DNA of 64,000 nt from contig JAHJWO010000021.1 in NCBI GenBank assembly GCA_018828145.1, positions 62,001 to 126,000 on the forward strand. The letters are read 5' to 3'. Shown here one piece after another: positions 24,984-34,406 of this stretch; position 1 is the stretch's first letter, and each line of letters begins with the position of its first letter. The stretch is from Alphaproteobacteria bacterium. Its GTDB lineage: Bacteria > Pseudomonadota > Alphaproteobacteria > Rhizobiales > Devosiaceae. Under the pieces are notes generated by a model, which did not search any database, was not told the DNA's origin, and saw only the letters and a list, made by a program, of their open reading frames with translations. The position numbers and the translations under genes were made by a program.

Positions 24984-27900
24984 ACGAAGTCGTCGCCCAG
25001 CGCCCCACGCGCACCATTGCCAATGTGCCCGACGGCATGCAGCCCATGGTGCTGGCGCGTCTGGTGCAACAGCGCATCGAAGCGTCGCCGGACGATGCGG
25101 CGAGCATTGTCTTTGTGGCGCGCGACGGACGTCGCCTCCAGCGCATGGCCGACATCCTGACCGCCATGCTGCCAGGCCACAGCGTGTTGACGCTGCCGGC
25201 GTGGGATTGCTTGCCCTATGACCGCGTCTCGCCCAATAACGTCACCATTGCCGCGCGCATGAACACGCTGGCCGCGCTGACCAGCGGCGCCAAGGGCGCC
25301 GTCGTACTGACAGCGGTCAACGCGCTGATCCAGAAACTGCCGCCGCGCGATGTGGTGGAAACCATGTCCTTCTCAGCCGCGACGGGGCGCGTCGTCGACA
25401 GCAACAAGCTGATCGCCTGGGCGGCCAACAATGGCTATCTGCGCGTGCCGACCGTGCGGGAAAGCGGCGAATATGCCGTGCGCGGCGGGCTGGTGGACCT
25501 GTTCCCGGCAAGCGCCGAATCGCCCTTGCGTTTCGATTTCTTCGGCAGCCAGCTCGAATCCATCCGCACCTTCGATCCCGACAGCCAGCGCACCACGGGT
25601 ACACTCAAGCGCGTGGACCTCACGCCGATGAGCGAAGTGGTGCTCACCGACGAGACCATCAAGCGCTTCCGCCAGAACTATACGGCGACATTCGGTGGCA
25701 ACACGGTCGACGACACGCTCTATGCGTCGGTCAGCGGCGGCTCGCGCTACTCGGGCACCGAACACTGGCTGCCCTTCTTCTACGAGCACCTCGATACCCT
25801 CGCCGACTATGTCGGTGATGCTCCCTTCGTCTTCGACGAGCAGGCCGCCGAGGCCTATGCCGATCGCGTGGCGCAAGTGCGCGACTATTACGATGCCCGC
25901 GAAGCGGCCCGGCTGCTGCCGGTCGTGGCAGGGGCGGGGGCGCCTTACAAGCCGATAAAGCCCGAATTGCTCTATGCGGTGGACGCCCACCCCTACACAC
26001 TGGCCGGTGCTTCGGTTGTGCAGCTGTCGCAGTTCATGGCCCCAGGCACCAAGGCGGCGGACGACGCCGGTGGGCACATTGCGCCGAGCTTCGCTGCCGA
26101 ACGGCAGGCCACTGATACCAATCTGTTCCAGTCGGTCGTCGATCGGCTGTTGGCTGAGCGCCGCAATGGCCGGCGCGCTGTCGTCGCCTGCTGGAGTACG
26201 GGCACACGCGACCGCATGGTCCAGGTGCTCAAGGACCATGGCCTCACCAATCCGCGCCTCGCCGAAAACTGGCGCGATGCCGAGACAACGAGTGCGGCGA
26301 CCACGTCGCTGGTCGTGCTGCCGCTTGAAACCGGCTTCGAGACCAAGGACATGCTGGTCCTGTCCGAACAGGACATTCTCGGCGAACGCATCCTGCGGCC
26401 GCAGCGCAAGAAGAAGGCCAGCGACGCGCTCACCGAGGCCGCCAGCCTCGCGGCTGGCGATCTGGTGGTGCACGTCGATCACGGCATCGGCCGTTTCCTC
26501 GGACTCAAGGTCATCGAGGCCGGCGGCGCGCCGCATGAATGCGTCGAGCTCGAATATGGCGGGGAGACCAAGCTCTACCTGCCGGTCGAGAACATCGAAC
26601 TTCTGACACGCTACGGTTCCGATGACGGCCACGTTACGCTGGACAAGCTGGGCGGGGTCGCCTGGCAGGCCAAGAAGGGCAAGCTCAAGAAGCGCATCCG
26701 CGAGATGGCGGAGCAGCTCATCAAGATCGCCGCCGCGCGTCTGCTCACCAAGGCGGATGTGGTCGAGATCAATCCGGGTGCCTATGACGAATTCGCGGCG
26801 CGTTTCCCCTATGAGGAAACCGAGGACCAGATGGCTGCCATCGAGGCGGTGTTCGATGACGTGACCTCGGGCCGCGTCATGGACCGCCTCGTCTGCGGCG
26901 ACGTGGGCTTCGGCAAGACCGAAGTGGCGCTGCGTGCAGCTTTTGCCGTTGCGCTAAGCGGCAAGCAGGTGGCCGTGGTCGTGCCCACAACGCTGCTGGC
27001 GCGGCAGCATTTCAAGACCTTCTCCGAACGCTTCACCGGTCTGCCGGTACGGGTGCGCCATGCCTCGCGCATGGTGAGTGCCGCAGAACTCAAGGCGACC
27101 AAGGAAGGTCTTGCCGACGGTCAGGTCGATATCGTGGTTGGCACCCACGCCCTGCTTTCGAAGACCATCAAGTTCAAGGATCTGGGCCTCCTGATCATCG
27201 ACGAAGAACAGCATTTCGGCGTGGGCCACAAGGAGCGCCTCAAGGAGCTCAAGGCCAATGTGCATGTGCTGACGCTGACGGCGACGCCGATTCCGCGCAC
27301 CCTGCAACTGGCCCTGACCGGGGTACGCGATCTGTCTCTACTGGCCACGCCTCCGGTCGACCGGCTGGCCATCCGCACTTTTATTGCGCCCTTCGACGCG
27401 CTGTCCGTGCGCGAAGCGCTGCTGCGCGAGAAATATCGCGGCGGCCAGAGCTTCTATGTCGTGCCGCGCATCACCGATCAGCACGAAATCGCCGATTTCC
27501 TCAAGGCGCAGGTGCCCGAAGTGTCCTATGTCGTGGCCAATGGCCAGATGGCGCCGGGCGAGCTCGACGACATCATGAATGCCTTCTACGACAACAAGTT
27601 CGACGTGCTGGTGGCGACGACCATCGTCGAATCGGGGCTGGACATTCCCAACGCCAACACCTTGATCGTGCACCGCGCCGACCATTTTGGCCTCGCCCAG
27701 CTCTACCAGATCCGCGGGCGCATCGGCCGCGCCAAGGCACGCGCCTATGCCCTGTTCACCGTGCCGCCTGACAGAAAATTGACCGACACCGCGGAACGCC
27801 GTCTGGGCGTACTGCAATCGCTCGAGAGCCTGGGTGCCGGCTTCCAGCTGGCCAGCCACGACCTTGATATCCGCGGGGCAGGGAACCTGCTTGGCGACGA

Positions 27901-28465
27901 GCAGTCGGGCCATATCCGGGAGGTGGGCTTCGAGCTGTACCAGTCGATGCTGGAAGAGGCCGTGGCCAATCTCAAGAGCGGCGAGGAAGACTACGAGGAC
28001 CGCAACGAGTGGAGCCCGCAGATTTCGCTGGGCATGCCAGTGATGATCCCCGAGCACTACATTCCCGATCTCCAGCTGCGTATGCAGCTCTATCGGCGCC
28101 TGGGCGACCTCACCGACATTCGCGACATCGACGCGGCTGGTGCCGAGCTGATCGACCGCTTCGGTCCGCTGCCGGAAGAGGTCGAGGCGCTGCTCAAGGT
28201 TATCCTGGTCAAGGCCCTGTGCCGACAGGCCAATGTCGAAAAGGTCGACGCTGGCCCCAAGGGCGCGGTCATCTCCCTGCGCAACAAGGAATTCCCCAAT
28301 CCGGGCGCGCTGGTCAGGCTGGTCAGCGACCCGGCCAACCAGGTACGTATCAAGCCCGATCAGAAACTCGTGTTCGCTCGCAACTGGCCAACCCCGAATG
28401 ACCGCCTCAAAGGGGCCGCAGCAATCCTGTCGCGCCTAGCAAAACTGGCAGAAAATGTTGCCTGA
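24980..28465 (+). CDS. mfd: Transcription-repair coupling factor
   Basis: Mfd removes RNA polymerase stalled at DNA lesions and recruits UvrA. The 1161-residue protein starts at ATG 24980 overlapping sdhE. Seen in order: the UvrB-homologous N-terminal module (VFVARDGRRLQRMADIL, LTLPAWDCLPYDRVSP), the CarD-like RNA-polymerase interaction domain (GDLVVHVDHGIGRFLGL near 495), the RecG-like helicase with Walker A GDVGFGKTEVALRAAF near 640, DEEQHFGVGHKERLKEL, TATPIPRTLQLA, and LYQIRGRIGRAKARAYA, and a C-terminal TRCF domain. All features of a complete gene are present. No anomaly. Confidence 0.97.
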   Translation: MNEVVAQRPTRTIANVPDGMQPMVLARLVQQRIEASPDDAASIVFVARDGRRLQRMADILTAMLPGHSVLTLPAWDCLPYDRVSPNNVTIAARMNTLAALTSGAKGAVVLTAVNALIQKLPPRDVVETMSFSAATGRVVDSNKLIAWAANNGYLRVPTVRESGEYAVRGGLVDLFPASAESPLRFDFFGSQLESIRTFDPDSQRTTGTLKRVDLTPMSEVVLTDETIKRFRQNYTATFGGNTVDDTLYASVSGGSRYSGTEHWLPFFYEHLDTLADYVGDAPFVFDEQAAEAYADRVAQVRDYYDAREAARLLPVVAGAGAPYKPIKPELLYAVDAHPYTLAGASVVQLSQFMAPGTKAADDAGGHIAPSFAAERQATDTNLFQSVVDRLLAERRNGRRAVVACWSTGTRDRMVQVLKDHGLTNPRLAENWRDAETTSAATTSLVVLPLETGFETKDMLVLSEQDILGERILRPQRKKKASDALTEAASLAAGDLVVHVDHGIGRFLGLKVIEAGGAPHECVELEYGGETKLYLPVENIELLTRYGSDDGHVTLDKLGGVAWQAKKGKLKKRIREMAEQLIKIAAARLLTKADVVEINPGAYDEFAARFPYEETEDQMAAIEAVFDDVTSGRVMDRLVCGDVGFGKTEVALRAAFAVALSGKQVAVVVPTTLLARQHFKTFSERFTGLPVRVRHASRMVSAAELKATKEGLADGQVDIVVGTHALLSKTIKFKDLGLLIIDEEQHFGVGHKERLKELKANVHVLTLTATPIPRTLQLALTGVRDLSLLATPPVDRLAIRTFIAPFDALSVREALLREKYRGGQSFYVVPRITDQHEIADFLKAQVPEVSYVVANGQMAPGELDDIMNAFYDNKFDVLVATTIVESGLDIPNANTLIVHRADHFGLAQLYQIRGRIGRAKARAYALFTVPPDRKLTDTAERRLGVLQSLESLGAGFQLASHDLDIRGAGNLLGDEQSGHIREVGFELYQSMLEEAVANLKSGEEDYEDRNEWSPQISLGMPVMIPEHYIPDLQLRMQLYRRLGDLTDIRDIDAAGAELIDRFGPLPEEVEALLKVILVKALCRQANVEKVDAGPKGAVISLRNKEFPNPGALVRLVSDPANQVRIKPDQKLVFARNWPTPNDRLKGAAAILSRLAKLAENVA

Positions 28466-28610
28466 GCGGCCTGCATCAACCCTGTCCTGCCATAATCCTT
28501 TGGCAAGCTGTATTGGTCATGTTATTGCCCGATTTCAGCACTTGAAGGGCAGTTCGATTTTCAAGGTGGCATCAGGCCACCGGGACTGCCAAAGAAGCCA
28601 AGGAAATTCT

Positions 28611-29345
28611 ATGAACTTCAGGAAACCCCTCGTCGCCGGTATTGCGGTGGCCGCGCTCATGCTGTCCCCCCTGTCGGCCTTCGCCCAGGACGCCGCCCCC
28701 GCCGAGGCACCGGCTGCAGAGGCCCCGGCCGATGCGCCTGCCGCGACTGACGCTGCCGCTGCGCCCGCCGATGCTGCCGCCGCCGGCAGCCAGAACTGGC
28801 TCAAGGTCTGCGACCCGCTGCCCGATGGGCAGAAGGCTTGCATCATGCGCCAGGTTGTCCTGGCCAATGGCCAGTTCCTCGGTTCGTTCCTGCTGCGTGA
28901 CGATCCGGGCCAGGAAAGCCGTCTGCTGGCAGTGGCTGCCGTGCCGCTTGGCGTGCTCCTGCCATTCGGCCTGACGTGGCAGATCGATGGCGCCAAGCCC
29001 ATCCGCGTGCCCTACATGCTGTGCGACCCCACCTCCTGCGCGACGCAGCTGGTGATCAACGAGCAGTATGTGAACTCGCTCAAGAAGGGCGGCACGCTCA
29101 AGCTTACCGCCAAGAACCGCCAGAATCAGGACCTGACCATCGACATCACCCTGGCCGGCTTCACCGCCGCTTATGATGGCGAGGCAGCGCTGACCTTTGA
29201 GGAATTCCGTCAGGAAACTTCGGGTGAGAACGCTCTGGAACAGGTCCTGCAGGATCGCGCCGAACAGCTGCGTCAGCAGCTCGACGGCGGCGCCGCTGCG
29301 CCGGCCGAGGGTACGGAAACCCCGGCTGCACCTGCTGCGCAGTAG
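28611..29345 (+). CDS. Invasion-associated locus B (IalB) family exported protein
   Basis: A 244-residue IalB-like protein. The ATG at 28611 has AAGGAA six bases upstream. It has a signal peptide (MNFRKPLVAGIAVAAL then SPLSAFAQ), then an alanine/proline-rich linker (about 25-60), and a globular domain with the paired cysteines of the family: NWLKVCDPL, KACIMRQV, MLCDPTSCAT. IalB proteins are periplasmic or envelope proteins of Hyphomicrobiales; their exact role is unclear outside pathogens. The gene is monocistronic, with a perfect terminator right after it. TTGGCA followed by TTATTG near 28500 may be its promoter. Confidence 0.88.
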   Translation: MNFRKPLVAGIAVAALMLSPLSAFAQDAAPAEAPAAEAPADAPAATDAAAAPADAAAAGSQNWLKVCDPLPDGQKACIMRQVVLANGQFLGSFLLRDDPGQESRLLAVAAVPLGVLLPFGLTWQIDGAKPIRVPYMLCDPTSCATQLVINEQYVNSLKKGGTLKLTAKNRQNQDLTIDITLAGFTAAYDGEAALTFEEFRQETSGENALEQVLQDRAEQLRQQLDGGAAAPAEGTETPAAPAAQ

Positions 29346-29364
29346 GATAGACTGACATTTGTAC

Positions 29365-29392
29365 AAAAGGGCGCGGGGAACCGCGCCCTTTT
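29365..29392. terminator. Strong bidirectional intrinsic terminator
   Basis: A perfect 12-bp stem (29365-29376 with 29381-29392) around a GGAA loop, A-rich on one arm and T-rich on the other. Lying between the convergent IalB gene and the UbiH-like gene, it can end both transcripts. Confidence 0.92.
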
Positions 29393-29405
29393 GTTCGTCC
29401 GGACG

Positions 29406-30560
29406 TCAGCGCCGACCCATGCCGAGGGCAAAGGCCTGTTTGCGCAAGCCGGGGGCGAGCTTGAGCGCCCACAGTCCACCGGCGCGTAGCGCCTGGGCGG
29501 GAATCATATCGGCCAGCAGGGAGCGGAACAGCGTATCGACCATGCCCCCGGTCCGAGCGAGATCGCTCGCACGACGGCGGGAATAGTCGGTGCTGACTCC
29601 GATGGCCCAATCTGGCCTGCCGCGGTCAGCCGAGGCCAGGGCGGTCGCCAGGTCGGCAACGTCGCGCAAGCCAAGGTTGAGCCCCTGTGCCCCGATCGGG
29701 GGGAAGGCATGGGCGGCTTCGCCCACCAGGACCACGCCGTCGGCGCCGGCCGCGTCAACGCTCAGCGTACTGAGCGGAAAGACGAAGGCGGGGCTGGCCA
29801 GGGCAATGGCGCCAAACAGGCGTTGCGATTTTTCGAGGAACCTCGCCGCCAGTGCCTCCTCCCCCGTGGCCCTCGCCTGCTCCAGCAGGGCGCGGTCATC
29901 GATCCACACCAGATTGGCGCGCGTGCCGCCGGCGGGCACCAGGGTGAAGGGACCCTGGGGGTAATGGAACTCGACGGAAGTGCCCCCAATGGGCCGTCCG
30001 AGGTCGAGGTCGCAGACCAGCGCGGCTTGGCGGAACTCCGTTTCGCGGATATGGAAGCCGGCCGCGCTCCGGATCAGGGATTTCTTTCCATCGGCGCCGA
30101 CGATCAGTGGCGCCCTCAGGACAGAGCCGTCGCCCAACGTCAGTGTATGGTCGGCACCAAGATCGGTAACGCCAACGTTGCGGGTCTCCAGATTGTCCAG
30201 CCCCTCGGCGACGGCGTGGAAGCGCTCCATTAGCCGCGCATTGGCAAAGTTCCAGCCGAAGGCGTCCAGTCCGGCCTCAGCGGCATCGAACAAGGTCTCG
30301 GGCGCGCGAATGAGCCGCCCAGTGGCGTCGATGATGCGTATCTGAGTCAGCGCGTGGCCGACTGCTGTCGGATCGTCGACAAGGCCCGCATCGCGCAGAT
30401 AGTCGACCGTCGGCATCATCAGCGCGGAGGTGCGCCGATCCGGAGGGCCGACCGGCGCGAGATGAATGGTCTTCAGGCCGCACTTGGCAACGGCGATAGC
30501 GGCGGCGACCCCGGCAAGGCCCCCGCCAACCACGATGGCATCGGCATCATAGGCACTCAT
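29406..30560 (-). CDS. UbiH/UbiF/VisC-family FAD monooxygenase
   Basis: A 384-residue flavoprotein hydroxylase of the ubiquinone-biosynthesis type. The start at ATG 30560 overlaps the upstream YeeE gene by four bases. FAD-binding motifs: GGGLAGVAAAIAVA near residue 12, GADGKKSLIR near 155, and VVLVGEAAHAFPPIGAQGLNLGLRD near 275, split in the protein by short strands. It may hydroxylate the quinone ring, but its position after a sulfur-type transporter leaves the substrate open. It is the last gene of a three-gene overlapping operon. Confidence 0.85.
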   Translation of the reverse strand: MSAYDADAIVVGGGLAGVAAAIAVAKCGLKTIHLAPVGPPDRRTSALMMPTVDYLRDAGLVDDPTAVGHALTQIRIIDATGRLIRAPETLFDAAEAGLDAFGWNFANARLMERFHAVAEGLDNLETRNVGVTDLGADHTLTLGDGSVLRAPLIVGADGKKSLIRSAAGFHIRETEFRQAALVCDLDLGRPIGGTSVEFHYPQGPFTLVPAGGTRANLVWIDDRALLEQARATGEEALAARFLEKSQRLFGAIALASPAFVFPLSTLSVDAAGADGVVLVGEAAHAFPPIGAQGLNLGLRDVADLATALASADRGRPDWAIGVSTDYSRRRASDLARTGGMVDTLFRSLLADMIPAQALRAGGLWALKLAPGLRKQAFALGMGRR

Positions 30561-31027
30561 TGTGCGTCCGCCAGTCGTCTGGCATGGCCACTCGGAACGA
30601 TCACGCTGCCCGCCAGCGACCCCGCAAACATGGCAGCAAGGAATATCCAGAGATTGTCGGGCATGAAGGCGATGAGAGAGATAGCCGGGCCAGGGCAAAT
30701 GCCTGCCATGCCCCAGCCGATGCCGAACATCGCCGCGCCGCCGATCAGGCGCCCGTCGACTCTTCGGTATTCCGGCTCGTGGAAGCTGCTGTCGAACAGG
30801 GGCGCGTCACGGCGTCGGCCGAGGCGGATGGCGATGAACATGACCACGATAGCCGGGCCGATGACGAAGGCAAGGCTGGGGTCCCAGCCGCCGGACGGAA
30901 TGGCGCCGAAGTCGAGGAAACGCAGCACCTTGAGGGGGTCGACCATCTGCGAGACATAGAGCCCGGCGCCGAACAGTCCGCCGCTGAGCGCGGCCGTTGC
31001 CATGTAGGGAAGCTTGAGACTAGCCAT
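30557..31027 (-). CDS. YeeE/YedE transporter subunit (DUF6691 type)
   Basis: A 156-residue integral membrane protein with four or five hydrophobic segments (YMATAALSGGLFGAGLY, FVIGPAIVVMFIAIRL, LIGGAAMFGIGWGMAGICP, LWIFLAAMFAGSLAGS). GWGMAGICPGPA carries the family cysteine thought to relay thiosulfate-type sulfur. It is one half of a split YeeE/YedE transporter, like PmpA/PmpB of rhizobia. Its start overlaps the stop of the partner gene (TGATG), and it overlaps the UbiH-like gene by four bases. Confidence 0.85.
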   Translation of the reverse strand: MASLKLPYMATAALSGGLFGAGLYVSQMVDPLKVLRFLDFGAIPSGGWDPSLAFVIGPAIVVMFIAIRLGRRRDAPLFDSSFHEPEYRRVDGRLIGGAAMFGIGWGMAGICPGPAISLIAFMPDNLWIFLAAMFAGSLAGSVIVPSGHARRLADAQ

Positions 31028-31479
31028 CAGACGATCCCCGTGACGGCGACCGTGACGATCGCCACGCTGAAGAACACGATAACTGCCACCAGCGAGCGCA
31101 GCGACAGTCGTGCCAGTCCGCAGACGCCGTGGCCGGACGTGCAGCCATTGCCGATCTTGGTGCCGATACCGGTCAAGAGGCCGGCAATGGCAAGCCAGAC
31201 CGGCGTCGGCACGCCCCAGGAAGCCGGCGCAGCCACGAGCTGAGCCGGCACTTCACCTCCCATACCCAGGCCGGGGAAGAGCCATGCAGCGCCGAACGTG
31301 GCCGCGACGAGAGCGACCAGGAAGACCAGGCGCCAGACCACGGTCTGGGCCGGCGGCAGCAACTGGCCGAAAATGCCGGATATGCCAGCGATGCGGCCAT
31401 TGCCGAGCCAGAGGACCGCCGTGGCAAGGCCGATAAGGCCGCCGCCGATGGCGGCGGTGAGAGGGGTGAACGATTCCAT
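31027..31479 (-). CDS. YeeE/YedE transporter subunit, first gene of the operon
   Basis: A 150-residue membrane protein starting at ATG 31479, where the hydrophobic frame begins (FTPLTAAIGGGLIGLATAV). It has the family signature GIGTKIGNGCTSGHGVCGLAR near residue 120, with two conserved cysteines in the pore of thiosulfate/sulfur transporters; the motif given here is split by its glycines. It pairs with the following gene, and together they form the halves of one YeeE/YedE unit. No regulator or sulfur dioxygenase gene is beside it. Confidence 0.86.
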   Translation of the reverse strand: MESFTPLTAAIGGGLIGLATAVLWLGNGRIAGISGIFGQLLPPAQTVVWRLVFLVALVAATFGAAWLFPGLGMGGEVPAQLVAAPASWGVPTPVWLAIAGLLTGIGTKIGNGCTSGHGVCGLARLSLRSLVAVIVFFSVAIVTVAVTGIV

Positions 31480-31663
31480 GGAGTCACTCGTGATGCAGTT
31501 GCCTGCAAGGCTAGCATCCGACCACGCGCCGAAGCCAGCCTTCGTGGTGCGTCCTTTGTGCCGCCAACGCCGCACATGGAGGAAAACTCTCACACATGGC
31601 CTTTCGCCTGCGCAAAGCTCCGCTTAGATAGGCAGACCAACAAGACTCGAAATGGAGCCGACA

Positions 31664-32557
31664 ATGCTAGAGCTATTGGCCGATCCCAATGTATGGATCG
31701 CCTTTGGTACCCTCACGGTGATGGAAATCGTGCTCGGTATCGACAACATCGTCTTCATTTCGGTTCTGGTGTCGCGTCTCCCCAAGGAGCAGGCGGATCA
31801 GGCCCGCAAGATTGGCCTGGCGCTGGCGCTGATCTTCCGCATTCTGCTGCTGCTGGTGATCAGCTGGATCATCAGCCTGACACAGCCGGCGATTTCCGCT
31901 TTCGGCCTCGACCTGTCCTGGAAGGATATCATCCTGATCGCGGGTGGCGTGTTCCTCGTCTACAAGGCCACCCACGAGATGCATGCCGCCATCGAGGAGC
32001 CACATGAGTCCGACATGGCCTCCAAGGCCACTGCGACCTTTGCGGCCATCATCGCGCAGATCATCGTCATCGACATGGTCTTCTCCATCGACTCCATCGT
32101 GACGGCCGTCGGCATGGCCGAGCATGTGGAAGTCATGATCGCCGCTGTCATCGTGGCCGTTGCGGTGATGTTCGTTGCTTCGGGCCCTGTCGCCAAGTTC
32201 GTTGCCGACCATCCGACCACCAAGATGCTGGCCCTGGCCTTCCTGCTGCTGATCGGCGTGACGCTGGTGGCCGACGGCCTCGGGTTCCACATTCCAAAGG
32301 GCTATATCTACGCCGCGATGGGCTTCTCGGTCCTGGTGGAGTCGATCAACATCATCGCCAAGCAGCGCAAGCTAGCCAGCAAGGGTGGAGCAGCCAGGGC
32401 TGAATTTACCCCGTTCACCGGCGATACCGGCTCTGTCTCCGCCGCAGCCGGCGTTGCGGCCGTCACGGGCAAGAGGCCTGGTCCCCGCACCACGCCGACC
32501 GCGCGCGCACAGGCACGGCCGAAATCGGCGCCCCGCAAGCCCAAGACGCCGAAATGA
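31664..32557 (+). CDS. TerC-family integral membrane protein
   Basis: A TerC-type protein of 297 residues with about seven membrane helices; GGAG six bases before ATG 31664 favours this over an ATG at 31652. It shows EIVLGIDNIVF near residue 25 and IIVIDMVFSIDSIVTAVG near 140, the acidic pairs in repeated helices that likely bind metal; TerC/Alx proteins are linked to manganese or tellurite handling. The C-terminal 50 residues are basic, alanine/proline-rich and probably disordered. It overlaps the next gene by four bases. Confidence 0.9.
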   Translation: MLELLADPNVWIAFGTLTVMEIVLGIDNIVFISVLVSRLPKEQADQARKIGLALALIFRILLLLVISWIISLTQPAISAFGLDLSWKDIILIAGGVFLVYKATHEMHAAIEEPHESDMASKATATFAAIIAQIIVIDMVFSIDSIVTAVGMAEHVEVMIAAVIVAVAVMFVASGPVAKFVADHPTTKMLALAFLLLIGVTLVADGLGFHIPKGYIYAAMGFSVLVESINIIAKQRKLASKGGAARAEFTPFTGDTGSVSAAAGVAAVTGKRPGPRTTPTARAQARPKSAPRKPKTPK

Positions 32558-33525
32558 CCCGCGCGGTCATCGTCCGCCAGCTCGGCGGGCCGGAAGTCAT
32601 GAACCTCGAGGACTGGCCATTGGCCAGCCCTGGTCCCGGCCAGGTCGCGCTGCGCCAGACCGCAATCGGCCTCAACTTCATCGACACCTACCAGCGCAGC
32701 GGGCTCTACCCCGTGCAACTGCCCTTCGTTGCCGGCAATGAGGGCGCGGGTGTCATCACGGCTCTCGGCGAGGGCGTGACCGGGTTCAGCGTGGGCGACC
32801 GCGTGGCTTACCAGGGTCAGGTGGGTGCCTATGCGGCCGAGCGCCTGGCGCCGGCGGACCGGATGGTCCACATTCCGGCCGGCATTTCTGACCAGACGGC
32901 CGCAGCCATAATGCTCAAGGGGCTGACGGCCTATTACCTGCTGTTCAAGACCTGGCCTGTGGCGCGGGGCGAGACGATTCTGTGGCACGCCGCCGCTGGC
33001 GGTACGGGTCTCATCGCCACGCAATGGGCCAAGGCGCTTGGCGCCACGGTGATCGGCACGGCCGGCAGCGACGACAAGGTGGCGCTGGCCAAGGCGCATG
33101 GTTGCGACCATGTGATCAACTACCGAACCGAGGATTTCTCGGCCCGCGTGCGTGAACTGACCGGGGGCAGGGGCGTGGATGTCGTCTATGACGGCGTCGG
33201 CAAGGCCACCTTCGAGAAGTCGCTCGATTGCCTGCGGCCACGCGGCCTTCTGGCCAGTTTCGGCAATGCTTCGGGCGTGGTTAGCATCCCCGACGTGACG
33301 CTCCTTGCCCGTAAGGGCTCGCTCTATGTGACGCGGCCGACTGGCGCGCACTACATGGGGACGCGTGCGGAGCTCGTGGAGGGGGCGGCGAGCCTGTTCG
33401 AGGCGGTCGCGAGTGGTGCGATCAAGGTGGAGATCGGGCGAACATTCGCGCTGGCCGACGCCGCCGAGGCACACCGGGCGCTGGAAAATCGCGAGACCAC
33501 CGGCTCGGTGATCCTGCTGCCATAA
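32554..33525 (+). CDS. NADPH:quinone oxidoreductase (zinc-independent MDR family)
   Basis: A 323-residue medium-chain reductase. The N-terminal catalytic domain has LNFIDTYQRSGLYP and GNEGAGVITALGEGV, and the NADPH-binding fold shows HAAAGGTGLIATQWAK near residue 150 (GxxGxxA), then GTAGSDDKVALAKAHG. It lacks zinc-ligand cysteines, as expected of quinone reductases (Qor/crystallin type), which do one- or two-electron reduction of quinones. It is coupled to the TerC-like gene by an ATGA overlap, and a hairpin follows it. Confidence 0.9.
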   Translation: MTRAVIVRQLGGPEVMNLEDWPLASPGPGQVALRQTAIGLNFIDTYQRSGLYPVQLPFVAGNEGAGVITALGEGVTGFSVGDRVAYQGQVGAYAAERLAPADRMVHIPAGISDQTAAAIMLKGLTAYYLLFKTWPVARGETILWHAAAGGTGLIATQWAKALGATVIGTAGSDDKVALAKAHGCDHVINYRTEDFSARVRELTGGRGVDVVYDGVGKATFEKSLDCLRPRGLLASFGNASGVVSIPDVTLLARKGSLYVTRPTGAHYMGTRAELVEGAASLFEAVASGAIKVEIGRTFALADAAEAHRALENRETTGSVILLP

Positions 33526-33531
33526 GGCCGT

Positions 33532-33555
33532 GCGCCGGGCTGGACAGCCCGGCGC
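33532..33555 (+). terminator. Intrinsic hairpin after the quinone reductase gene
   Basis: A perfect 10-bp stem (33532-33541 with 33546-33555) and GGAC loop, about 6 bp after the stop codon and 25 bp before tRNA-Ser. The T-tract after it is weak, so it may be a pause or processing hairpin. Confidence 0.6.
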
Positions 33556-33579
33556 TCTATCGCTAAACGCTCACGTCAC

Positions 33580-33669
33580 GGGTAGATGGCAGAGCGGTTG
33601 ATTGCTCCGGTCTTGAAAACCGGCGAACGTGAAAGCGTTCCGGGGGTTCGAATCCCTCTCTACCCGCCA
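33580..33669 (+). tRNA. tRNA-Ser(TGA)
   Basis: A 90-nt class II tRNA: acceptor GGGTAGA pairs with TCTACCC, discriminator G then encoded CCA; D arm region TGGCAGAGCGGTTGATTGCTC; anticodon arm CCGGT with loop CTTGAAA, giving anticodon TGA; long variable arm CGAACGTGAAAGCGTTC; T arm GGGGGTTCGAATCCC. No integrase lies next to it. Confidence 0.96.
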
Positions 33670-33695
33670 GCCTTCCTGCCACGTTTTGGTCACCA

Positions 33696-34337
33696 CTATG
33701 ACCGCAAAATGAACGGCGGATAGGTGTCCGTTACCAGCAGGAACGCATAGGCCCAGACCCGAACGGCCCAACGCCCAACCCCGACGACGAAATCGAACAG
33801 CGGCCGCGGATAGCGTCCCGTGAACAGGATGGCGAACCACGCCACGATCGTCGCGAGGATAGCGAGCAGGGTCAGCACCGCCAGGACAATATAGTGCGGG
33901 ATGGCCAGCAGCCACTTCACCAGCGGCAGCCAGCGATTGAGGTCTCGTTCAACGTCGGGATAATCCACCTCCAGATGGACGGACTGCTCTTCGACGGTCG
34001 AGGGATACTGATCGGTCAAAAGGAAGAGGTAGGCTGTCACCCGCATGCCGAAGCGACCCAACTCGCGGGAGAAATCGAACCACCAGCGCGGATAGCGCTG
34101 CCGGAACACGATCATCAGGACCGTCGCCATGAAGAGACCGGCCGAGATGCCGCCGCCGGTTGACCCGACCACGCGCCCGGCATGGTCGATATGCTGACCC
34201 CCACCCGGCCCGGAAACCAGGGCGAGGATGATGACGATCGGAATGGCCCATAATGGTCGAAAGAAGGTCGTCAGTCGGTCGAGCTGCGCCGGATAGTCTA
34301 TCTCGAGCCGGCCGGCATAATTTACGGGATCGGTCAT
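33696..34337 (-). CDS. DUF4389 membrane protein
   Basis: A 213-residue membrane protein starting at ATG 34337. It has two pairs of hydrophobic segments (LWAIPIVIILALVSGP, IPHYIVLAVLTLLAILATIV) and repeated RYPRWWFDF / RYPRPLFDF motifs, which mark DUF4389 proteins; the two halves look like an internal duplication. Function in the family is unknown. An FNR/FixK-like box lies about 70 bp upstream, suggesting an oxygen-related control. It converges on tRNA-Ser. Confidence 0.82.
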   Translation of the reverse strand: MTDPVNYAGRLEIDYPAQLDRLTTFFRPLWAIPIVIILALVSGPGGGQHIDHAGRVVGSTGGGISAGLFMATVLMIVFRQRYPRWWFDFSRELGRFGMRVTAYLFLLTDQYPSTVEEQSVHLEVDYPDVERDLNRWLPLVKWLLAIPHYIVLAVLTLLAILATIVAWFAILFTGRYPRPLFDFVVGVGRWAVRVWAYAFLLVTDTYPPFILRS

Positions 34338-34406
34338 GTTGCACCTCACACCAGTCGAGTGACTGGACAACACAAAGAAAGTTACCACGTCCGCCCAGCC
34401 GCCCAA

